Notes: generated by a model from the letters alone, not told the origin. Positions 1 to 11,147 are shown, numbered from the stretch's first letter. The stretch: 64,000 nucleotides of DNA from Sphingomonadaceae bacterium (GCA_947375105.1 CANCET010000001.1:1-64000), one strand, 5' to 3'. A program made the numbers and translations.

Positions 1-78
1 ATGGCCGATCTCGCGATGAACGAAGGTGGTGTGTTCACCGCCATCATCGCGCAGGCCAAGCAGGCGCTCGCCAGCTGA
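1..78 (+). CDS. rplT: 50S ribosomal protein L20, C-terminal end (partial)
   Basis: Frame 1 reads ...MADLAMNEGGVFTAIIAQAKQALAS*, resembling the L20 C-terminus; followed by a terminator and then pheST. Confidence 0.75.
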   Translation: MADLAMNEGGVFTAIIAQAKQALAS

Positions 79-156
79 TCGGATAGCAAGGCGGCCCGGC
101 GTTCCAATTTGGTGCGCTTCGGACCTAACTGCTGCCGCAAATGCCGAGATTGCAAA

Positions 157-187
157 GGGCATCAGTCACTAGACTGGTGCCCTTTTT
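157..187 (+). terminator. Rho-independent terminator after rplT
   Basis: GGGCATCAGTC / GACTGGTGCCC stem (one G-U wobble) followed by TTTTT. Confidence 0.8.
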
Positions 188-262
188 GCCATTTTGGTGA
201 CTTCCCGCCACTTCGGCTACACGCTATGTCCCTATCAACAGGGAATAACCGGGGGCGCAGTA

Positions 263-1144
263 GTGAGTGGTGAATGTGCCGTGAGGGTAAGATTCCATCA
301 GCCGCCTGCGGCCATGCGGCCCTATTTCACTACGTTCTATATCACCGAGATCGACACCGGTTCGGATGCCCGCGTGAGCGATCATCTCCATCCCGAGTGG
401 GCCAACCTGCGCATTGTCAGCGGTGTTCTGCCCACCTCAGAGATTCGCTCGGCATCGCCGGTTGGCAATCTTGCCGCGATTGTCACCGGGCCGACCAGCA
501 CCACGGTGCGCTTCACTGTTGGCACTTCGCGCATCTGGGGCATCGGCCTGCTGCCGCTTGGCTGGGCCAAGTTCGTCGCTGCCCCTGCGCATGCCTTCGC
601 CGATCGCCTGTGCGATCCGGCGCAAGAGCCGGCTTTTGCCCCGCTGATGCCGCTGGTCGAATCGCTGTTCGGGCCGGTGCCTGATGAAATGGCGGAACTG
701 GGCCGGATCACCCGGCATTTCGAGCGCCTCGCTGCCCGCAAAGTGCCGGAAAAGGCACGCATCCGCGCCATCCACGAGGCGCTGGTCGATCCCGAGATCG
801 CGAGCGTCGCCGCGATGGCCGAACGCGCGGGCCTGCCGACTCATACGCTTGAGCGGGTGAGCCGCCGCCATTTCGGCTTTCCACCCAGCCTGCTACTGCG
901 CCGGCAGCGCTTCATGCGCAGCCTGTCGCAATACATGCTCGATCCCTCGCTCACGTGGATCGGCGCCATCGATTCGCACTATCACGATCAGGCCCAGTTC
1001 GTGCACGAGTTCCACCGGTTCATGGGTATGAGCCCCCGCACTTACGCCGCGATGCCGCACCCAGTGCTGGCCGGCGTGATGCGCGCGCGCATGGCGGCAG
1101 CCGGTGCGCCGGTGCAGGCGCTTCACGTTCCTTCGAGCACCTGA
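263..1144 (+). CDS. AraC family transcriptional regulator
   Basis: ORF 194..1144 has a C-terminal AraC-like HTH ([38 protein letters not shown]). Start is uncertain; GTG at 263 preferred because 194 is only 7 nt past the terminator. Confidence 0.75.
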   Translation: MSGECAVRVRFHQPPAAMRPYFTTFYITEIDTGSDARVSDHLHPEWANLRIVSGVLPTSEIRSASPVGNLAAIVTGPTSTTVRFTVGTSRIWGIGLLPLGWAKFVAAPAHAFADRLCDPAQEPAFAPLMPLVESLFGPVPDEMAELGRITRHFERLAARKVPEKARIRAIHEALVDPEIASVAAMAERAGLPTHTLERVSRRHFGFPPSLLLRRQRFMRSLSQYMLDPSLTWIGAIDSHYHDQAQFVHEFHRFMGMSPRTYAAMPHPVLAGVMRARMAAAGAPVQALHVPSST

Positions 1145-1190
1145 ACGCGCAACTTGGAATTCCGGCCATTTGGCGCTAGCGGCGAGGCCG

Positions 1191-2279
1191 ATGGAACAGC
1201 TTGAACCAACACTCGCCGCGATTGCCGGCGCCGATACGATCGAAGCCGTCGAGGCACTGCGCGTCGCCGCGCTCGGCAAGCAGGGCTGGGTCTCTGCCCT
1301 GCTCAAGTCGCTGGGTGCGATGAGCCCCGAGGAGCGCACCAGCACCGGTCCGCGGATCCATGCTGCGCGCGAGGCCGTCACCGCGGCGCTCAGCGAACGC
1401 CGCGCCTCGCTGGAAAGCGCAGCGTTGGAGGCGAAGCTTGCCGCCGAAACCGCCGACCTTTCGCTCCCTGCGCCCGCTGCACCGCGCGGGTCGGTCCATC
1501 CGGTCAGCCAGGTCATGGACGAACTCGCCGAGATCTTCGCCGACATGGGCTTTGCCGTCGCCACTGGTCCTGAGATCGAGGACGACTGGCACAACTTCAC
1601 CGCGCTCAACATGCCCGAAACGCATCCGGCGCGCGCGATGCACGATACGTTCTACTTCCCGGACAAGGATGCGGAAGGCCGCTCGATGCTGCTGCGCACG
1701 CACACCTCGCCGGTGCAGATCCGCGCGATGCTGAGCCAGGGCGCCCCCTTGCGCGTCATCGCGCCGGGCCGCGTCTACCGGTCGGACAGCGATGCCACGC
1801 ACACGCCCATGTTCCATCAGATCGAAGGCCTTGTCATCGACAAGGGCATCCACCTCGGCCACCTCAAGTGGACGCTGGAAACCTTCCTCAAGGCCTTTTT
1901 CGAGCGCGATGACATCGTCCTGCGCTTGCGCCCCAGCTACTTCCCCTTCACCGAGCCTTCGGTCGAAGTCGATGTCGGCTACACCCTCGTGAACGGCAAA
2001 CGCGTGGTCGGCGGCGGCGGCGATGTGCCGGGCGGCGGCTGGATGGAAGTGCTGGGGTCCGGCATGGTCAACCGCAAGGTCATCGAATTCGGCGGGCTCG
2101 ATCCCGATGAATGGCAAGGCTTCGCCTTCGGCACCGGCGTGGACCGCCTAGCCATGCTGAAATACGGCATGGACGATCTGCGCGCCTTCTTCGACGGCGA
2201 CGTGCGCTGGCTTGGCCACTACGGGTTCGGCGCGCTGGATGTGCCCACCCTTTCCGCTGGCGTGGGAGCACGGGCATGA
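1191..2279 (+). CDS. pheS: Phenylalanyl-tRNA synthetase alpha subunit
   Basis: Starts [16 protein letters not shown]; class II core [12 protein letters not shown]...[14 protein letters not shown]...[14 protein letters not shown]. Confidence 0.97.
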   Translation: MEQLEPTLAAIAGADTIEAVEALRVAALGKQGWVSALLKSLGAMSPEERTSTGPRIHAAREAVTAALSERRASLESAALEAKLAAETADLSLPAPAAPRGSVHPVSQVMDELAEIFADMGFAVATGPEIEDDWHNFTALNMPETHPARAMHDTFYFPDKDAEGRSMLLRTHTSPVQIRAMLSQGAPLRVIAPGRVYRSDSDATHTPMFHQIEGLVIDKGIHLGHLKWTLETFLKAFFERDDIVLRLRPSYFPFTEPSVEVDVGYTLVNGKRVVGGGGDVPGGGWMEVLGSGMVNRKVIEFGGLDPDEWQGFAFGTGVDRLAMLKYGMDDLRAFFDGDVRWLGHYGFGALDVPTLSAGVGARA

Positions 2280-4675
2280 AGTTCGCACTCTCCTGGTTGC
2301 AGGGCCTGCTCGATACCAAGGCCGATGCGCGGCAGATCGCCGAGAAGCTCACCTCGCTCGGCCTCGAGATCGAAGGCGTCGAGGATGCTTCTGCAGCGCT
2401 CACGCAGTTCCGCGTCGCCCGTGTGCTGACTGCGGAAAAGCACCCGCAGGCAGACAAGCTGCAGGTCCTCTCGGTCGATCTGGGTGATGGCAATCCGTTG
2501 CAGGTTGTCTGCGGCGCGCCCAATGCCCGCGCAGGCCTTGTTGGCGTGCTCGGCGTGCCCGGCGCGGTGGTTCCAGCCAATGGCATGGAACTCAGGAAGT
2601 CCGCCATTCGCGGTGTCGAATCGAACGGCATGATGTGCTCGACGCGTGAGCTTGGCCTCGGCGAGGAGCATGACGGCATCATCGAGCTGCCCGCCGATGC
2701 GCCACTGGGCGCCAGCTTTGCCGATTACCTCGGTTCCGATCCAGTGTTCGACGTGGCGATCACGCCCAACCGCCCCGATTGCATGGGCGTCCACGGCATC
2801 GCGCGCGATCTCGCCGCTGCCGGCCTCGGCGTGCTGAAGCCGATCGACACGGCATCTGTCGCCGGCAGTTACCCGTGCCCGGTCGAAGTGCGCACCGATG
2901 ATCCCGAAGGCTGTCCCGCGTTCTACGGCCGCGTCATCCGCGGCGTGAAGAACGGTCCCAGCCCGCTGTGGCTGCAGGACCGCCTCAAGGGCGCGGGCCA
3001 GCGCCCGATCTCCGCGCTGGTGGACATCACCAACTACGTGATGCTCGGCTATGGCCGCCCGGCCCATGCCTATGATCTGGCCAAGCTGGACGGCGCGGTC
3101 GTGGCCCGCCGGGCCCGCGAAGGCGAAACCTGCCTCGCGCTCAACGGACGCGAATATGCGCTCCAGCCGTGGATGACGGTTATTGCCGACGACAGCGGTG
3201 TTCACGATATCGCCGGCATCATGGGCGGCGAGCATTCGGGCTGCTCGGAAAGCACGACTGACGTTCTCCTCGAAGTCGCCTACTTCAACCCTGCCCATAT
3301 CGCCCGCACCGGACAGGCGCTTGCGCTGACGTCCGACGCGCGTGGCCGCTTCGAGCGCGGCGTCGATCCCGCCTTCCTCGATACCGGCATGGACCTGCTC
3401 ACCAGCCTGATTCTCGAGATCTGTGGCGGCGAGCCGAGCGAGGTCATTCGCGCCGGCCAGCCCCCGCTTGCGCGCAAGAGCTTCGCCTATGATCCGGCGC
3501 TCGCGGGCAATCTCGGCGGGATCGATGTCGCCAATGGCGAGCAGAAGCGCATCCTCGCCGCACTTGGCTTCGAAGTTTCGGCCGACTGGACTGTCACCGT
3601 TCCCACCTGGCGACCCGATGTCGATGGCGCACCCGACGTGGTCGAGGAAGTCATCCGCGTTCACGGCCTCGATGCCGTGCCCTCCACCCCGCTGCCGCGT
3701 GCGGACGGCGTGGCCAAGCCCACCGCTACGTCTGCGCAGATGCAGGAACGCCGCATCCGCCGCGCCGCGGCCGCGCGCGGGTTGAACGAGGCGATCACGT
3801 GGTCGTTCCTGCCGACGAGCGAGGCCGAGCATTTTGCAGATGGCGACCTCTGGACGCTCGCCAATCCGATTTCCGAAGACCTAAAGACCATGCGCCCTTC
3901 GCTGCTGCCGGGCCTGCTTGCCGCCACGCGGCGCAATCTTGATCGCGGCGCGACGTCCGTCCGCCTGTTCGAGATCGGCCGCCGCTATCTGCGCGGTGAG
4001 GGCGGCGCCAGTGCCGAGCAGCCGAGCCTCGCCGTCGTGCTCGCGGGCGAAGTCGCACCGCGCGGCTGGGACGCCAGAGCCAATGGCGGCAAGGCCAAGG
4101 CGTTCGATGCCTTCGATGCCAAGGCTGAGGCGCTGGCGCTCCTCGCCGAAGCCGGTGCGCCGGTCGAGAACCTTCAGGTGATGGGCGAGGCCGGTGCCCA
4201 GTTCCATCCCGGCCAGTCCGCCACGCTGCGGCTTGGCCCCAAGACGGTGCTCGCCCGCTTCGGCCTGCTCCATCCGGCCACTGCCAAGGCCTTCGATCTG
4301 GCGGGCGCGGTTTCGGTCGTCGAGTTGTTCCTCGAACGCATCCCCGCGCGCAAGGGCCCCGGCGGTTTTGCCCGCCCGCATTTCGCACCGCCTGCGCTCC
4401 AGGCCGTGACGCGCGATTACGCGTTTCTCGTACCTGCCGCGCTCCCTGCCAGTGATCTGCTGCGCGCGGTGCGCGGTGCGGACAAGGCCAACGTTGTCGC
4501 GGCCCGGGTATTCGATGATTTCCGCGGGCAGGGGGTGCCAGAAGGGCAGAAATCGCTGGCCGTCGAAGTCACGCTTCAGCCTGCCGAGAAGAGCTACGAC
4601 GAAGCTGCGCTCAAGGCGATCACCGACAAGATCGTGGCAGCCGGGGCAAAGCTCGGCGGCGTGCTGCGCGCCTGA
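2276..4675 (+). CDS. pheT: Phenylalanyl-tRNA synthetase beta subunit
   Basis: [12 protein letters not shown]... with tRNA-binding, B3/B4, B5 and FDX-ACB regions; ATGA overlap with pheS. Confidence 0.97.
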   Translation: MKFALSWLQGLLDTKADARQIAEKLTSLGLEIEGVEDASAALTQFRVARVLTAEKHPQADKLQVLSVDLGDGNPLQVVCGAPNARAGLVGVLGVPGAVVPANGMELRKSAIRGVESNGMMCSTRELGLGEEHDGIIELPADAPLGASFADYLGSDPVFDVAITPNRPDCMGVHGIARDLAAAGLGVLKPIDTASVAGSYPCPVEVRTDDPEGCPAFYGRVIRGVKNGPSPLWLQDRLKGAGQRPISALVDITNYVMLGYGRPAHAYDLAKLDGAVVARRAREGETCLALNGREYALQPWMTVIADDSGVHDIAGIMGGEHSGCSESTTDVLLEVAYFNPAHIARTGQALALTSDARGRFERGVDPAFLDTGMDLLTSLILEICGGEPSEVIRAGQPPLARKSFAYDPALAGNLGGIDVANGEQKRILAALGFEVSADWTVTVPTWRPDVDGAPDVVEEVIRVHGLDAVPSTPLPRADGVAKPTATSAQMQERRIRRAAAARGLNEAITWSFLPTSEAEHFADGDLWTLANPISEDLKTMRPSLLPGLLAATRRNLDRGATSVRLFEIGRRYLRGEGGASAEQPSLAVVLAGEVAPRGWDARANGGKAKAFDAFDAKAEALALLAEAGAPVENLQVMGEAGAQFHPGQSATLRLGPKTVLARFGLLHPATAKAFDLAGAVSVVELFLERIPARKGPGGFARPHFAPPALQAVTRDYAFLVPAALPASDLLRAVRGADKANVVAARVFDDFRGQGVPEGQKSLAVEVTLQPAEKSYDEAALKAITDKIVAAGAKLGGVLRA

Positions 4676-4690
4676 ATTGCCGGGCTGCCG

Positions 4691-5572
4691 ATGACCGATC
4701 TCGTCGCCATTGCCAGTGAAGGCCTCACCGCCCGGATCAACCCCTTCGGCGCCGAGCTGTCCTCGCTGACCGACACCGCGGGCCGGGAATACATGACCGA
4801 TGCCGATCCCGCCTTCTGGTCGGGCCGCGCGCCGGTTCTGTTCCCCATCGTCGGCGCGCTGGCCGAGGATACGCTGCGGCTGGACGGGCAGGCCTATGCC
4901 ATGCCCAAGCACGGCTTTGCCCGCCGCAGCGGCTTCGCACTTGTCGATCAGGCTTCCGATCGCGCGGTGTTCCGGCTTGAGGACAGTGCGGAAGCGCGCG
5001 CCAGCTATCCCTTCGCTTTCGCGCTCGACATGGCTTTCGCGATCACCGGCATGACGCTGTCGATGGTAGCGACGGTGCGCAACACCGGCGATGCCGCGCT
5101 GCCATTCAGCTTCGGCTTCCACCCCGCCTTCGCATGGCCGCTGCCGGGCGGGGCGGAGAAGTCTGCGCATCGCGTGGTGTTCGAGCACGATGAACCGCAA
5201 CCGATTCGCCAGCTCGAAAAGAACAGCGGTCTGATGCGACCGGACGGCCTGCAAACCCCGGTCAGGTCACGCGAACTGGCGCTCGATCCCGAGCTGTTCC
5301 GTGCCGACGCGCTGATCTGGACCGAACTCCACAGCCGCAGGCTGTCTTATGGCGCAGAAGGCGGCGCGTGGCTTGACTTGGCCTTCCCGGACACGCCGAT
5401 GCTGGGCCTTTGGCAAGTGCCCGGCGCGCGCTACATCTGCATCGAGCCGTGGCAGGGCCATTCCGATCCGCTCGGCTACACCGGCGATTTTCGAGACAAA
5501 CCGGGCATTGTGGTGCTTCCGGCAGGTGGCAGCCGGAGCTTCCGCATGGACGTTGCGGTCCGCCCCGTATAG
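4691..5572 (+). CDS. Aldose 1-epimerase family protein (mutarotase-like)
   Basis: INPFGAELSSLTD...PVLFPIVGAL...FGFHPAF; ~290 aa mutarotase-like pattern. Confidence 0.8.
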   Translation: MTDLVAIASEGLTARINPFGAELSSLTDTAGREYMTDADPAFWSGRAPVLFPIVGALAEDTLRLDGQAYAMPKHGFARRSGFALVDQASDRAVFRLEDSAEARASYPFAFALDMAFAITGMTLSMVATVRNTGDAALPFSFGFHPAFAWPLPGGAEKSAHRVVFEHDEPQPIRQLEKNSGLMRPDGLQTPVRSRELALDPELFRADALIWTELHSRRLSYGAEGGAWLDLAFPDTPMLGLWQVPGARYICIEPWQGHSDPLGYTGDFRDKPGIVVLPAGGSRSFRMDVAVRPV

Positions 5573-5583
5573 TGGCGCTGCGC

Positions 5584-7113
5584 ATGAGTTCCAATCGCCG
5601 CACCTTCGCCATCATCTCGCACCCGGACGCGGGCAAGACCACGCTGACCGAGAAGCTGCTGCTGCAAGGCGGCGCGATCCATCTCGCCGGTGAGGTCAAG
5701 GCGCGCGGGCAGGCGCGGCGTGCGCGGTCCGACTGGATGAAGATCGAGCAGCAGCGCGGCATCTCGGTCACCTCCTCGGTGATGACCTTCCAGAAAGACG
5801 GCGTCGTCTTCAACCTGCTCGATACCCCGGGCCACGAAGACTTCTCCGAAGACACCTACCGCACGCTGACAGCGGTCGATTCCGCGATCATGGTGATCGA
5901 CGCGGCCAAGGGCATCGAGCCGCAGACGCGCAAGCTGTTCGAGGTGTGCCGCCTGCGCTCGGTGCCGATCATCACCTTCGTCAACAAGGTGGACCGCGAA
6001 GGCCGCCCCGTGTTCGAAACGCTCGACGAAGTGGCCGACGCGCTCGCCCTCGATGTCTGCCCCATGTCGTGGCCCATTGGGATGGGCGGGATTTTCGAAG
6101 GTGTGCTCGACTTTGCCACGAACACGATTGCCCGGCCCGAAGGCGACAGCCGCGAATTTCTCGGCAGGCGCGATCCTGTGACCGAAGGTGCGATCCCGGC
6201 GGATATCGCCGAGGAAATCGAGCTCGCGCAGATCGGCTATCCCGAGTTCGACCTGACCGCTTATCGCAACGGCGACCTGACACCGGTCTACTTCGGCTCC
6301 GCGCTCAAGAACTTCGGCGTTGCGGAAATGATCGACGCCATCGCCCGCCACGCCCCGCCGCCGCGTCCGCAGCCCAGCGACAATGGCACCATCGAAACCG
6401 ACTTTCCCGAAGTCACCGGCTTCGTGTTCAAGGTGCAGGCCAACATGGACCCGATGCACCGCGACCGGATCGCGTTCATGCGCATGGTCTCGGGCACGTT
6501 CAAGCGCGGCATGAAGCTTACGCCTTCCGGCCTCGGCAAGCCCATTGCGGTCCATTCGCCGATCCTGTTCTTCGCGCAGGACCGGGAGATTGCCGATACT
6601 GCCGAGGCTGGCGACATCATTGGCATTCCCAACCACGGCACGCTGCGCGTGGGCGATACGCTTTCGGAAAAGAACATCGTCCGCTTCACCGGCTTGCCCA
6701 ATTTCGCGCCGGAAATCCTGCGCCGCGTCCAGCTCAAGGATCCGACCAAGACCAAGCAGCTCAGGAAAGCGCTTGATGACTTGTCCGAGGAAGGCGTGAT
6801 CCAGGTGTTCTATCCCGAGATCGGCGCGCAATCGATCGTCGGTGTGGTTGGCCAGCTCCAGCTTGATGTGCTGATTTCGCGGCTGGAGGCGGAATACAAG
6901 GTGGAGGCCGTGCTCGAGCCTTCGCCGTTCGATACCGCGCGCTGGCTCAAGGGCAGCGCTGCCGCGCTCAAGGGCTTTGCCGATTTCAACATGTCGAACC
7001 TTGCGAAGGACCGTGACGGCGATCCGGTGTTCATGGCGCGGTCGGCATGGGATGTCGGCTATCAGCAGGAACGCAATCCGGAGCTGACCTTCAGCGCCAC
7101 CAAGGAACGGTAA
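5584..7113 (+). CDS. prfC: Peptide chain release factor 3
   Basis: MSSNRRTFAIISHPDAGKTTLTEKLLLQGGAIHLAGEVKARG...DWMKIEQQRGISVTSSVM...LLDTPGHEDFSEDTYRTL. Confidence 0.96.
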   Translation: MSSNRRTFAIISHPDAGKTTLTEKLLLQGGAIHLAGEVKARGQARRARSDWMKIEQQRGISVTSSVMTFQKDGVVFNLLDTPGHEDFSEDTYRTLTAVDSAIMVIDAAKGIEPQTRKLFEVCRLRSVPIITFVNKVDREGRPVFETLDEVADALALDVCPMSWPIGMGGIFEGVLDFATNTIARPEGDSREFLGRRDPVTEGAIPADIAEEIELAQIGYPEFDLTAYRNGDLTPVYFGSALKNFGVAEMIDAIARHAPPPRPQPSDNGTIETDFPEVTGFVFKVQANMDPMHRDRIAFMRMVSGTFKRGMKLTPSGLGKPIAVHSPILFFAQDREIADTAEAGDIIGIPNHGTLRVGDTLSEKNIVRFTGLPNFAPEILRRVQLKDPTKTKQLRKALDDLSEEGVIQVFYPEIGAQSIVGVVGQLQLDVLISRLEAEYKVEAVLEPSPFDTARWLKGSAAALKGFADFNMSNLAKDRDGDPVFMARSAWDVGYQQERNPELTFSATKER

Positions 7114-7121
7114 CGACAGCC

Positions 7122-7970
7122 ATGCGCATTGCGGTCACGGGCAGTAGCGGCAAACTCGGCAAGGTGGCAGTCGCGGCACTCCGCGCGGCGGGCCACCGGG
7201 TCACCGGCTTCGATATCGTCAGCTCGGTCTACGGCGACGATACGGTCCGGCTCGATTGCGCAGACTTCGGCGCCGTGATGGGCGCGCTTTCCGGCGTCGA
7301 TACCGCCGCCCGGCGCTTCGATGCCGTGCTCCACCTCGCCGGCATCCCCAAGCCCGGCGCGACCACCGACGAAGCCGCCTTTCGCATCAACGTGATGGGC
7401 ACCTACAACGTGTTCTCCGCCGCCGCGCGCCTCGGCATCGGGCGCGTGGTCTGGGCATCGAGCGAGACGATCCTCGGGCTGCCCTTTGCCGAGCCTCCTT
7501 TGTTCGCCCCCGTTGACGAGACGCACCCGCTGCTCCCCAACTGGTCCTATGCGCTTGGCAAGCGGCTGGGTGAGACCATGGCGGACGAGTTTGCGCGCTG
7601 GCATTCCGGCTTGGCGATCATCTCGCTGCGCTTTTCCAACGTCTACGTGGCCGAAGATTATGCCGCGCTCCCCCAGATCCAGGCCGATCCTGCCAGCCGC
7701 AAATGGAACCTGTGGAGCTACATCGACGCCGAGGATGCCGCGGAGGGGTGCCGCTGTGCGCTGGAGGCCGGCACGACGGGCCACGAGGCGATGATCATTG
7801 CCGCAGCGGACAATCTCATCGGCCGCCCCTCGCGCGAATTGATGGCGGAGCACTTCCCCGGTGTCCCCCTCGCCGAGGGTCTCTCGGGCGAGGAAGCCCT
7901 GCTTTCTTCGGCGCGTGCCGGGGCAGTCATCGGTTTCGTTCCCCGCGTTTCGTGGCGGCAGCGCGCCTAG
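7122..7970 (+). CDS. NAD-dependent epimerase/dehydratase (SDR)
   Basis: MRIAVTGSSGKLGKVAVAAL Rossmann motif; extended SDR-like length; its TAG stop lies in the 107-bp repeat. Confidence 0.85.
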   Translation: MRIAVTGSSGKLGKVAVAALRAAGHRVTGFDIVSSVYGDDTVRLDCADFGAVMGALSGVDTAARRFDAVLHLAGIPKPGATTDEAAFRINVMGTYNVFSAAARLGIGRVVWASSETILGLPFAEPPLFAPVDETHPLLPNWSYALGKRLGETMADEFARWHSGLAIISLRFSNVYVAEDYAALPQIQADPASRKWNLWSYIDAEDAAEGCRCALEAGTTGHEAMIIAAADNLIGRPSRELMAEHFPGVPLAEGLSGEEALLSSARAGAVIGFVPRVSWRQRA

Positions 7971-8073
7971 AGCATAGTCCGACCCGATTGCATCGGATCG
8001 ATTGCTCTAGATTTTTGTTTTGCCGCGTTTTCCGAGTCAGCAGGTCATTCCACCTGCTTCGAAAACGCTCTAG
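7967..8073. repeat. 107-bp double-palindrome intergenic repeat, copy 1
   Basis: CTAGAGC...GCTCTAG hairpin plus GCGTTTTCCGAGTCAGCAGGT...ACCTGCTTCGAAAACGC hairpin; second copy at 15634..15740. Confidence 0.85.
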
Positions 8074-8127
8074 CCTACTCACAAAACCGCACTTGCGGCC
8101 TGTTCGCACCTGCGGCACAGACGGCGG

Positions 8128-8997
8128 ATGACACTGCTTGGCCCCACCTCGAACACCTTCATCTCGCAGCGCCTTCGGCTCCACTACGTCGATTGGGGCA
8201 ATGCGGAGAAGCCGCCGCTGCTGCTGATCCACGGCGGCCGCGACCACTGCCGCAGCTGGGACTGGACGGCCGAAGCCCTGCGCGACGACTGGCACGTGAT
8301 CGCGCTCGATCACCGCGGCCATGGCGATAGCGACTGGGCGTCGGACGGCAACTACCGGACGATGGACATGGTCTATGACGTCGCGCAGCTGGTGCACCAG
8401 CTCGGGCTCGCCCCGGTCACAATCGTCTCGCATTCATGGGGCGCCAACGTCGCGCTGCGCTATGCCGGGCTTTTTCCGGAAGATGTCGCCAAACTCGTCG
8501 CGATCGAGGGCATCTTCCCGACGCCGGATTGGGAACTGCGCATGAAGGATGTGCCGTTTGCCCGGCGCGTGCGCGATTACATCGCGGAAAAGCGAAAGGC
8601 TGCAGGCCGCCTGCCGCGCCGCTATGCCACGCTGGAAGACGCCTATGCGCGCATGAAGGCGGAAAACACGTACCTCACCGACGTGCAGGCCCGCCATCTG
8701 ACGATCCACGGGATCAACCGCAACGAGGACGGGACCTTCACCTGGAAGTTCGATCCCTACGTCCACATCGATCACCCCTACGACATATCGACCGAACGCA
8801 AGCACGAGCTGTGGGAAGCGATCACCTGCCCGACATTGCTGCTCAACGGCGCGGATTCATGGGCCGGCAATCCGGAGCGTGACGGGCGCATCAAGCACTT
8901 CCGCGACGGCACTGTGATCGAGTTCGAAAACGCGGGCCACTGGCTCCATCACGACCAGTTCGAGCGCTTCGTCGCGGTGCTGCGCGACTTTCTCTGA
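8128..8997 (+). CDS. Alpha/beta hydrolase
   Basis: LLLIHGGRDHCRSWD; ALDHRGHGDSDW; VSHSWGANVALRYA nucleophile elbow; ENAGHWLHHDQ. Confidence 0.92.
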   Translation: MTLLGPTSNTFISQRLRLHYVDWGNAEKPPLLLIHGGRDHCRSWDWTAEALRDDWHVIALDHRGHGDSDWASDGNYRTMDMVYDVAQLVHQLGLAPVTIVSHSWGANVALRYAGLFPEDVAKLVAIEGIFPTPDWELRMKDVPFARRVRDYIAEKRKAAGRLPRRYATLEDAYARMKAENTYLTDVQARHLTIHGINRNEDGTFTWKFDPYVHIDHPYDISTERKHELWEAITCPTLLLNGADSWAGNPERDGRIKHFRDGTVIEFENAGHWLHHDQFERFVAVLRDFL

Positions 8998-9007
8998 CGC
9001 ATTAGCG

Positions 9008-9040
9008 GGCAGGCCGGCGCGTGCTGGCCTGCCTAATATT
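9008..9040 (+). terminator. Putative terminator after the hydrolase gene
   Basis: GGCAGGCC-10nt-GGCCTGCC stem followed by the T-containing tract TAATATTT. Confidence 0.5.
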
Positions 9041-9140
9041 TGGGCAGGCATCTGAGTCTGCCCAAGATTCGAGCGGTCCGGATCGCTAGTTTTGGTGCAT
9101 CCGCGAAGAGATTCCCCCTGAATCCAGTGTCCCGCGCATT

Positions 9141-9155
9141 TGGCACGCTGTTTGC
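9141..9155 (+). promoter_or_regulatory. Sigma54 (-24/-12) promoter for P-II/amtB
   Basis: Exact TGGCAC-N5-TTGC (TGGCACGCTGTTTGC), 55 nt upstream of the P-II start codon. Confidence 0.82.
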
Positions 9156-9209
9156 GAGGCATATCTTGCCGGCAGGTCGTCCGGTGAGAAGGCCGCAAAG
9201 GGGGCATGA

Positions 9210-9548
9210 ATGAAATTCATCATCGCCATCATCAAGCCGTTCAAGCTCGACGAAGTGCGTGAAGCACTCTCCGGCCTGGGCGTTGCCGGGATGACGGTGT
9301 CGGAAGTGAAGGGTTTCGGCCGACAGAAGGGCCAGACCGAGATCTACCGCGGCGCCGAATACACAACCAACATGCTGCCCAAGGTGAAGATCGAAATCGC
9401 TGCCAGCGACGATCTGACGCCGCGCATCATCGAGGTGATCCAGCAGACTGCCAGCACCGAGGCGATCGGCGACGGCAAGATCTTCGTTCTCGATCTTGCT
9501 TCGGCCACGCGCATTCGCACCGGCGAAACCGGGGATACCGCGCTATGA
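9210..9548 (+). CDS. glnK: Nitrogen regulatory protein P-II (GlnK/GlnB)
   Basis: MKFIIAIIKPFKLDEVREAL...GFGRQKGQTEIYRGAEY; T-loop present; precedes amtB. Confidence 0.95.
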   Translation: MKFIIAIIKPFKLDEVREALSGLGVAGMTVSEVKGFGRQKGQTEIYRGAEYTTNMLPKVKIEIAASDDLTPRIIEVIQQTASTEAIGDGKIFVLDLASATRIRTGETGDTAL

Positions 9549-9604
9549 GCGCCGGGATGCTGAGCGCGGTGGGGACCGCCACTTCTGATATGAGGGGAAC
9601 TTCG

Positions 9605-11020
9605 ATGATCCGTAAGATGATCGGCGGGGTTGCAGGTGCGGGCTTGACGCTCGGCGCCGCTTCCACCGCCTTCGCCCAGGCGGCGATGGTCAAGGCGCCC
9701 GATGTGGCGGCGCAGGCCACCATGGTGAACAAGGGTGACACCACCTGGATGCTCACATCCTCGGTGCTCGTCCTGATGATGAGCATCCCTGGCCTCGCGC
9801 TGTTCTACGGCGGCCTCGTCCGCACCAAGAACATGCTTTCCGTCCTTATGCAGGTGTTCATGATCGTTTCGATCGCGGGCCTGCTCTGGGCAACCTACGG
9901 TTACTCGCTCGCCTTCACTGGCGGCTCGCCCTTCATCGGCGGCTTCGGCAAGGCGCTGATGGCCGGCGTGACCAGCGGCACCTACTCGGCGACGTTCTCC
10001 AACAACGTCTACATTCCCGAACTCAGCTACTTCGTGTTCCAGATGACCTTCGCCATGATCACGCCGGCGCTGTTCATCGGCTCGTTCGCGGAGCGCATCA
10101 AGTTCACCCCGCTGATGGTGTTCGTGGTGGCATGGTCGACCTTCGTCTACTACCCGATCGCGCACATGGTCTGGTACTGGGCCGGACCTGACTTCCTCGT
10201 CGACGCGCCGACCGACTTCGGCTTCCTGTGGGGCAAGGGCGCGCTTGATTTCGCGGGCGGCACCGTCGTCCACATCAACGCGGGCATCGCCGGTCTCGTG
10301 GGCTGCATCATGCTCGGCAAGCGTCTGGGCTATGGCAAGGAAGCCACCCCGCCGCACTCGCTGACCATGACCATGATCGGCGCCTCGCTGCTGTGGGTGG
10401 GCTGGTTCGGCTTCAATGCGGGTTCGAACCTCGAGTCGAACGGCGTCACTGCGGTTGCCTTCGTCAATACCATGCTCGCCACTTGCGCTGCTGCCGTCAG
10501 CTGGGCGGTCGTCGAGCAGGTCGTGCACGGCAAGCCTTCGATGCTGGGTGCCGCCTCGGGCGCGGTTGCTGGTCTCGTCGCTATCACCCCGGCATCGGGT
10601 TATGGCGCGCCGATGACCTCGATCGTTCTCGGACTTGTCGTCTCGCCGCTGTGCTTCTTCTTCGTCAGCACGGTGAAGAACAAGTTCAAGTACGATGACA
10701 CGCTCGATGTCTTCGGCGTGCACTGCGTGGGTGGCATCACCGGCGCGCTCGCCACCGGTATCGTCGCCTCGCCGGCGCTCGGCGGCCAGGGCATCATCGA
10801 TTACACCAAGTTCCCCGCCGTCGCCGCACCCACTTACGACATCGCGGCACAGCTCATGATCCAGATCGAGGCGGTGCTTATCACGCTCGCCTGGTCGGGC
10901 ATTGGCACTGCGGTGATCTGGTTCATCCTCGACAAGACCATGGGCATGCGGATCAGCGAAGAAGGCGAGCGCGAAGGCCTCGACATCGCTGACCACGGTG
11001 AGCGTGCTTATAACTACTGA
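9605..11020 (+). CDS. amtB: Ammonium transporter
   Basis: ALFYGGLVRTKNMLSVLMQ; FAGGTVVHINAGIAGLV; GWFGFNAGS; VFGVHCVGGITG. The 9545 start overlapping glnK is an alternative. Confidence 0.96.
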   Translation: MIRKMIGGVAGAGLTLGAASTAFAQAAMVKAPDVAAQATMVNKGDTTWMLTSSVLVLMMSIPGLALFYGGLVRTKNMLSVLMQVFMIVSIAGLLWATYGYSLAFTGGSPFIGGFGKALMAGVTSGTYSATFSNNVYIPELSYFVFQMTFAMITPALFIGSFAERIKFTPLMVFVVAWSTFVYYPIAHMVWYWAGPDFLVDAPTDFGFLWGKGALDFAGGTVVHINAGIAGLVGCIMLGKRLGYGKEATPPHSLTMTMIGASLLWVGWFGFNAGSNLESNGVTAVAFVNTMLATCAAAVSWAVVEQVVHGKPSMLGAASGAVAGLVAITPASGYGAPMTSIVLGLVVSPLCFFFVSTVKNKFKYDDTLDVFGVHCVGGITGALATGIVASPALGGQGIIDYTKFPAVAAPTYDIAAQLMIQIEAVLITLAWSGIGTAVIWFILDKTMGMRISEEGEREGLDIADHGERAYNY

Positions 11021-11112
11021 TTGACCAGCTTGGCGGGGCCGGAGGGCGAGATCCTCTCCCTCTTGGTCCTCAGGGCCCCGCCAGACAATGTTCCTCCTGC
11101 GAACAGACTTAA

Positions 11113-11147
11113 GGCCGGAAGCGCACATGTGCTTCCGGCCCTTTTTT
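11113..11147 (+). terminator. Rho-independent terminator after amtB
   Basis: GGCCGGAAG...CTTCCGGCC stem followed by CTTTTTT. Confidence 0.9.

Noticed and set aside
2219-5254. Long minus-strand ORFs (537 aa and 457 aa) opposite pheT and the mutarotase gene
   Set aside because: Explained by GC-rich codon usage on the coding strand; no recognisable domain.
9344-11128. 594-aa minus-strand ORF opposite glnK-amtB
   Set aside because: Antisense to strongly conserved genes; low-complexity charged sequence typical of shadow ORFs.
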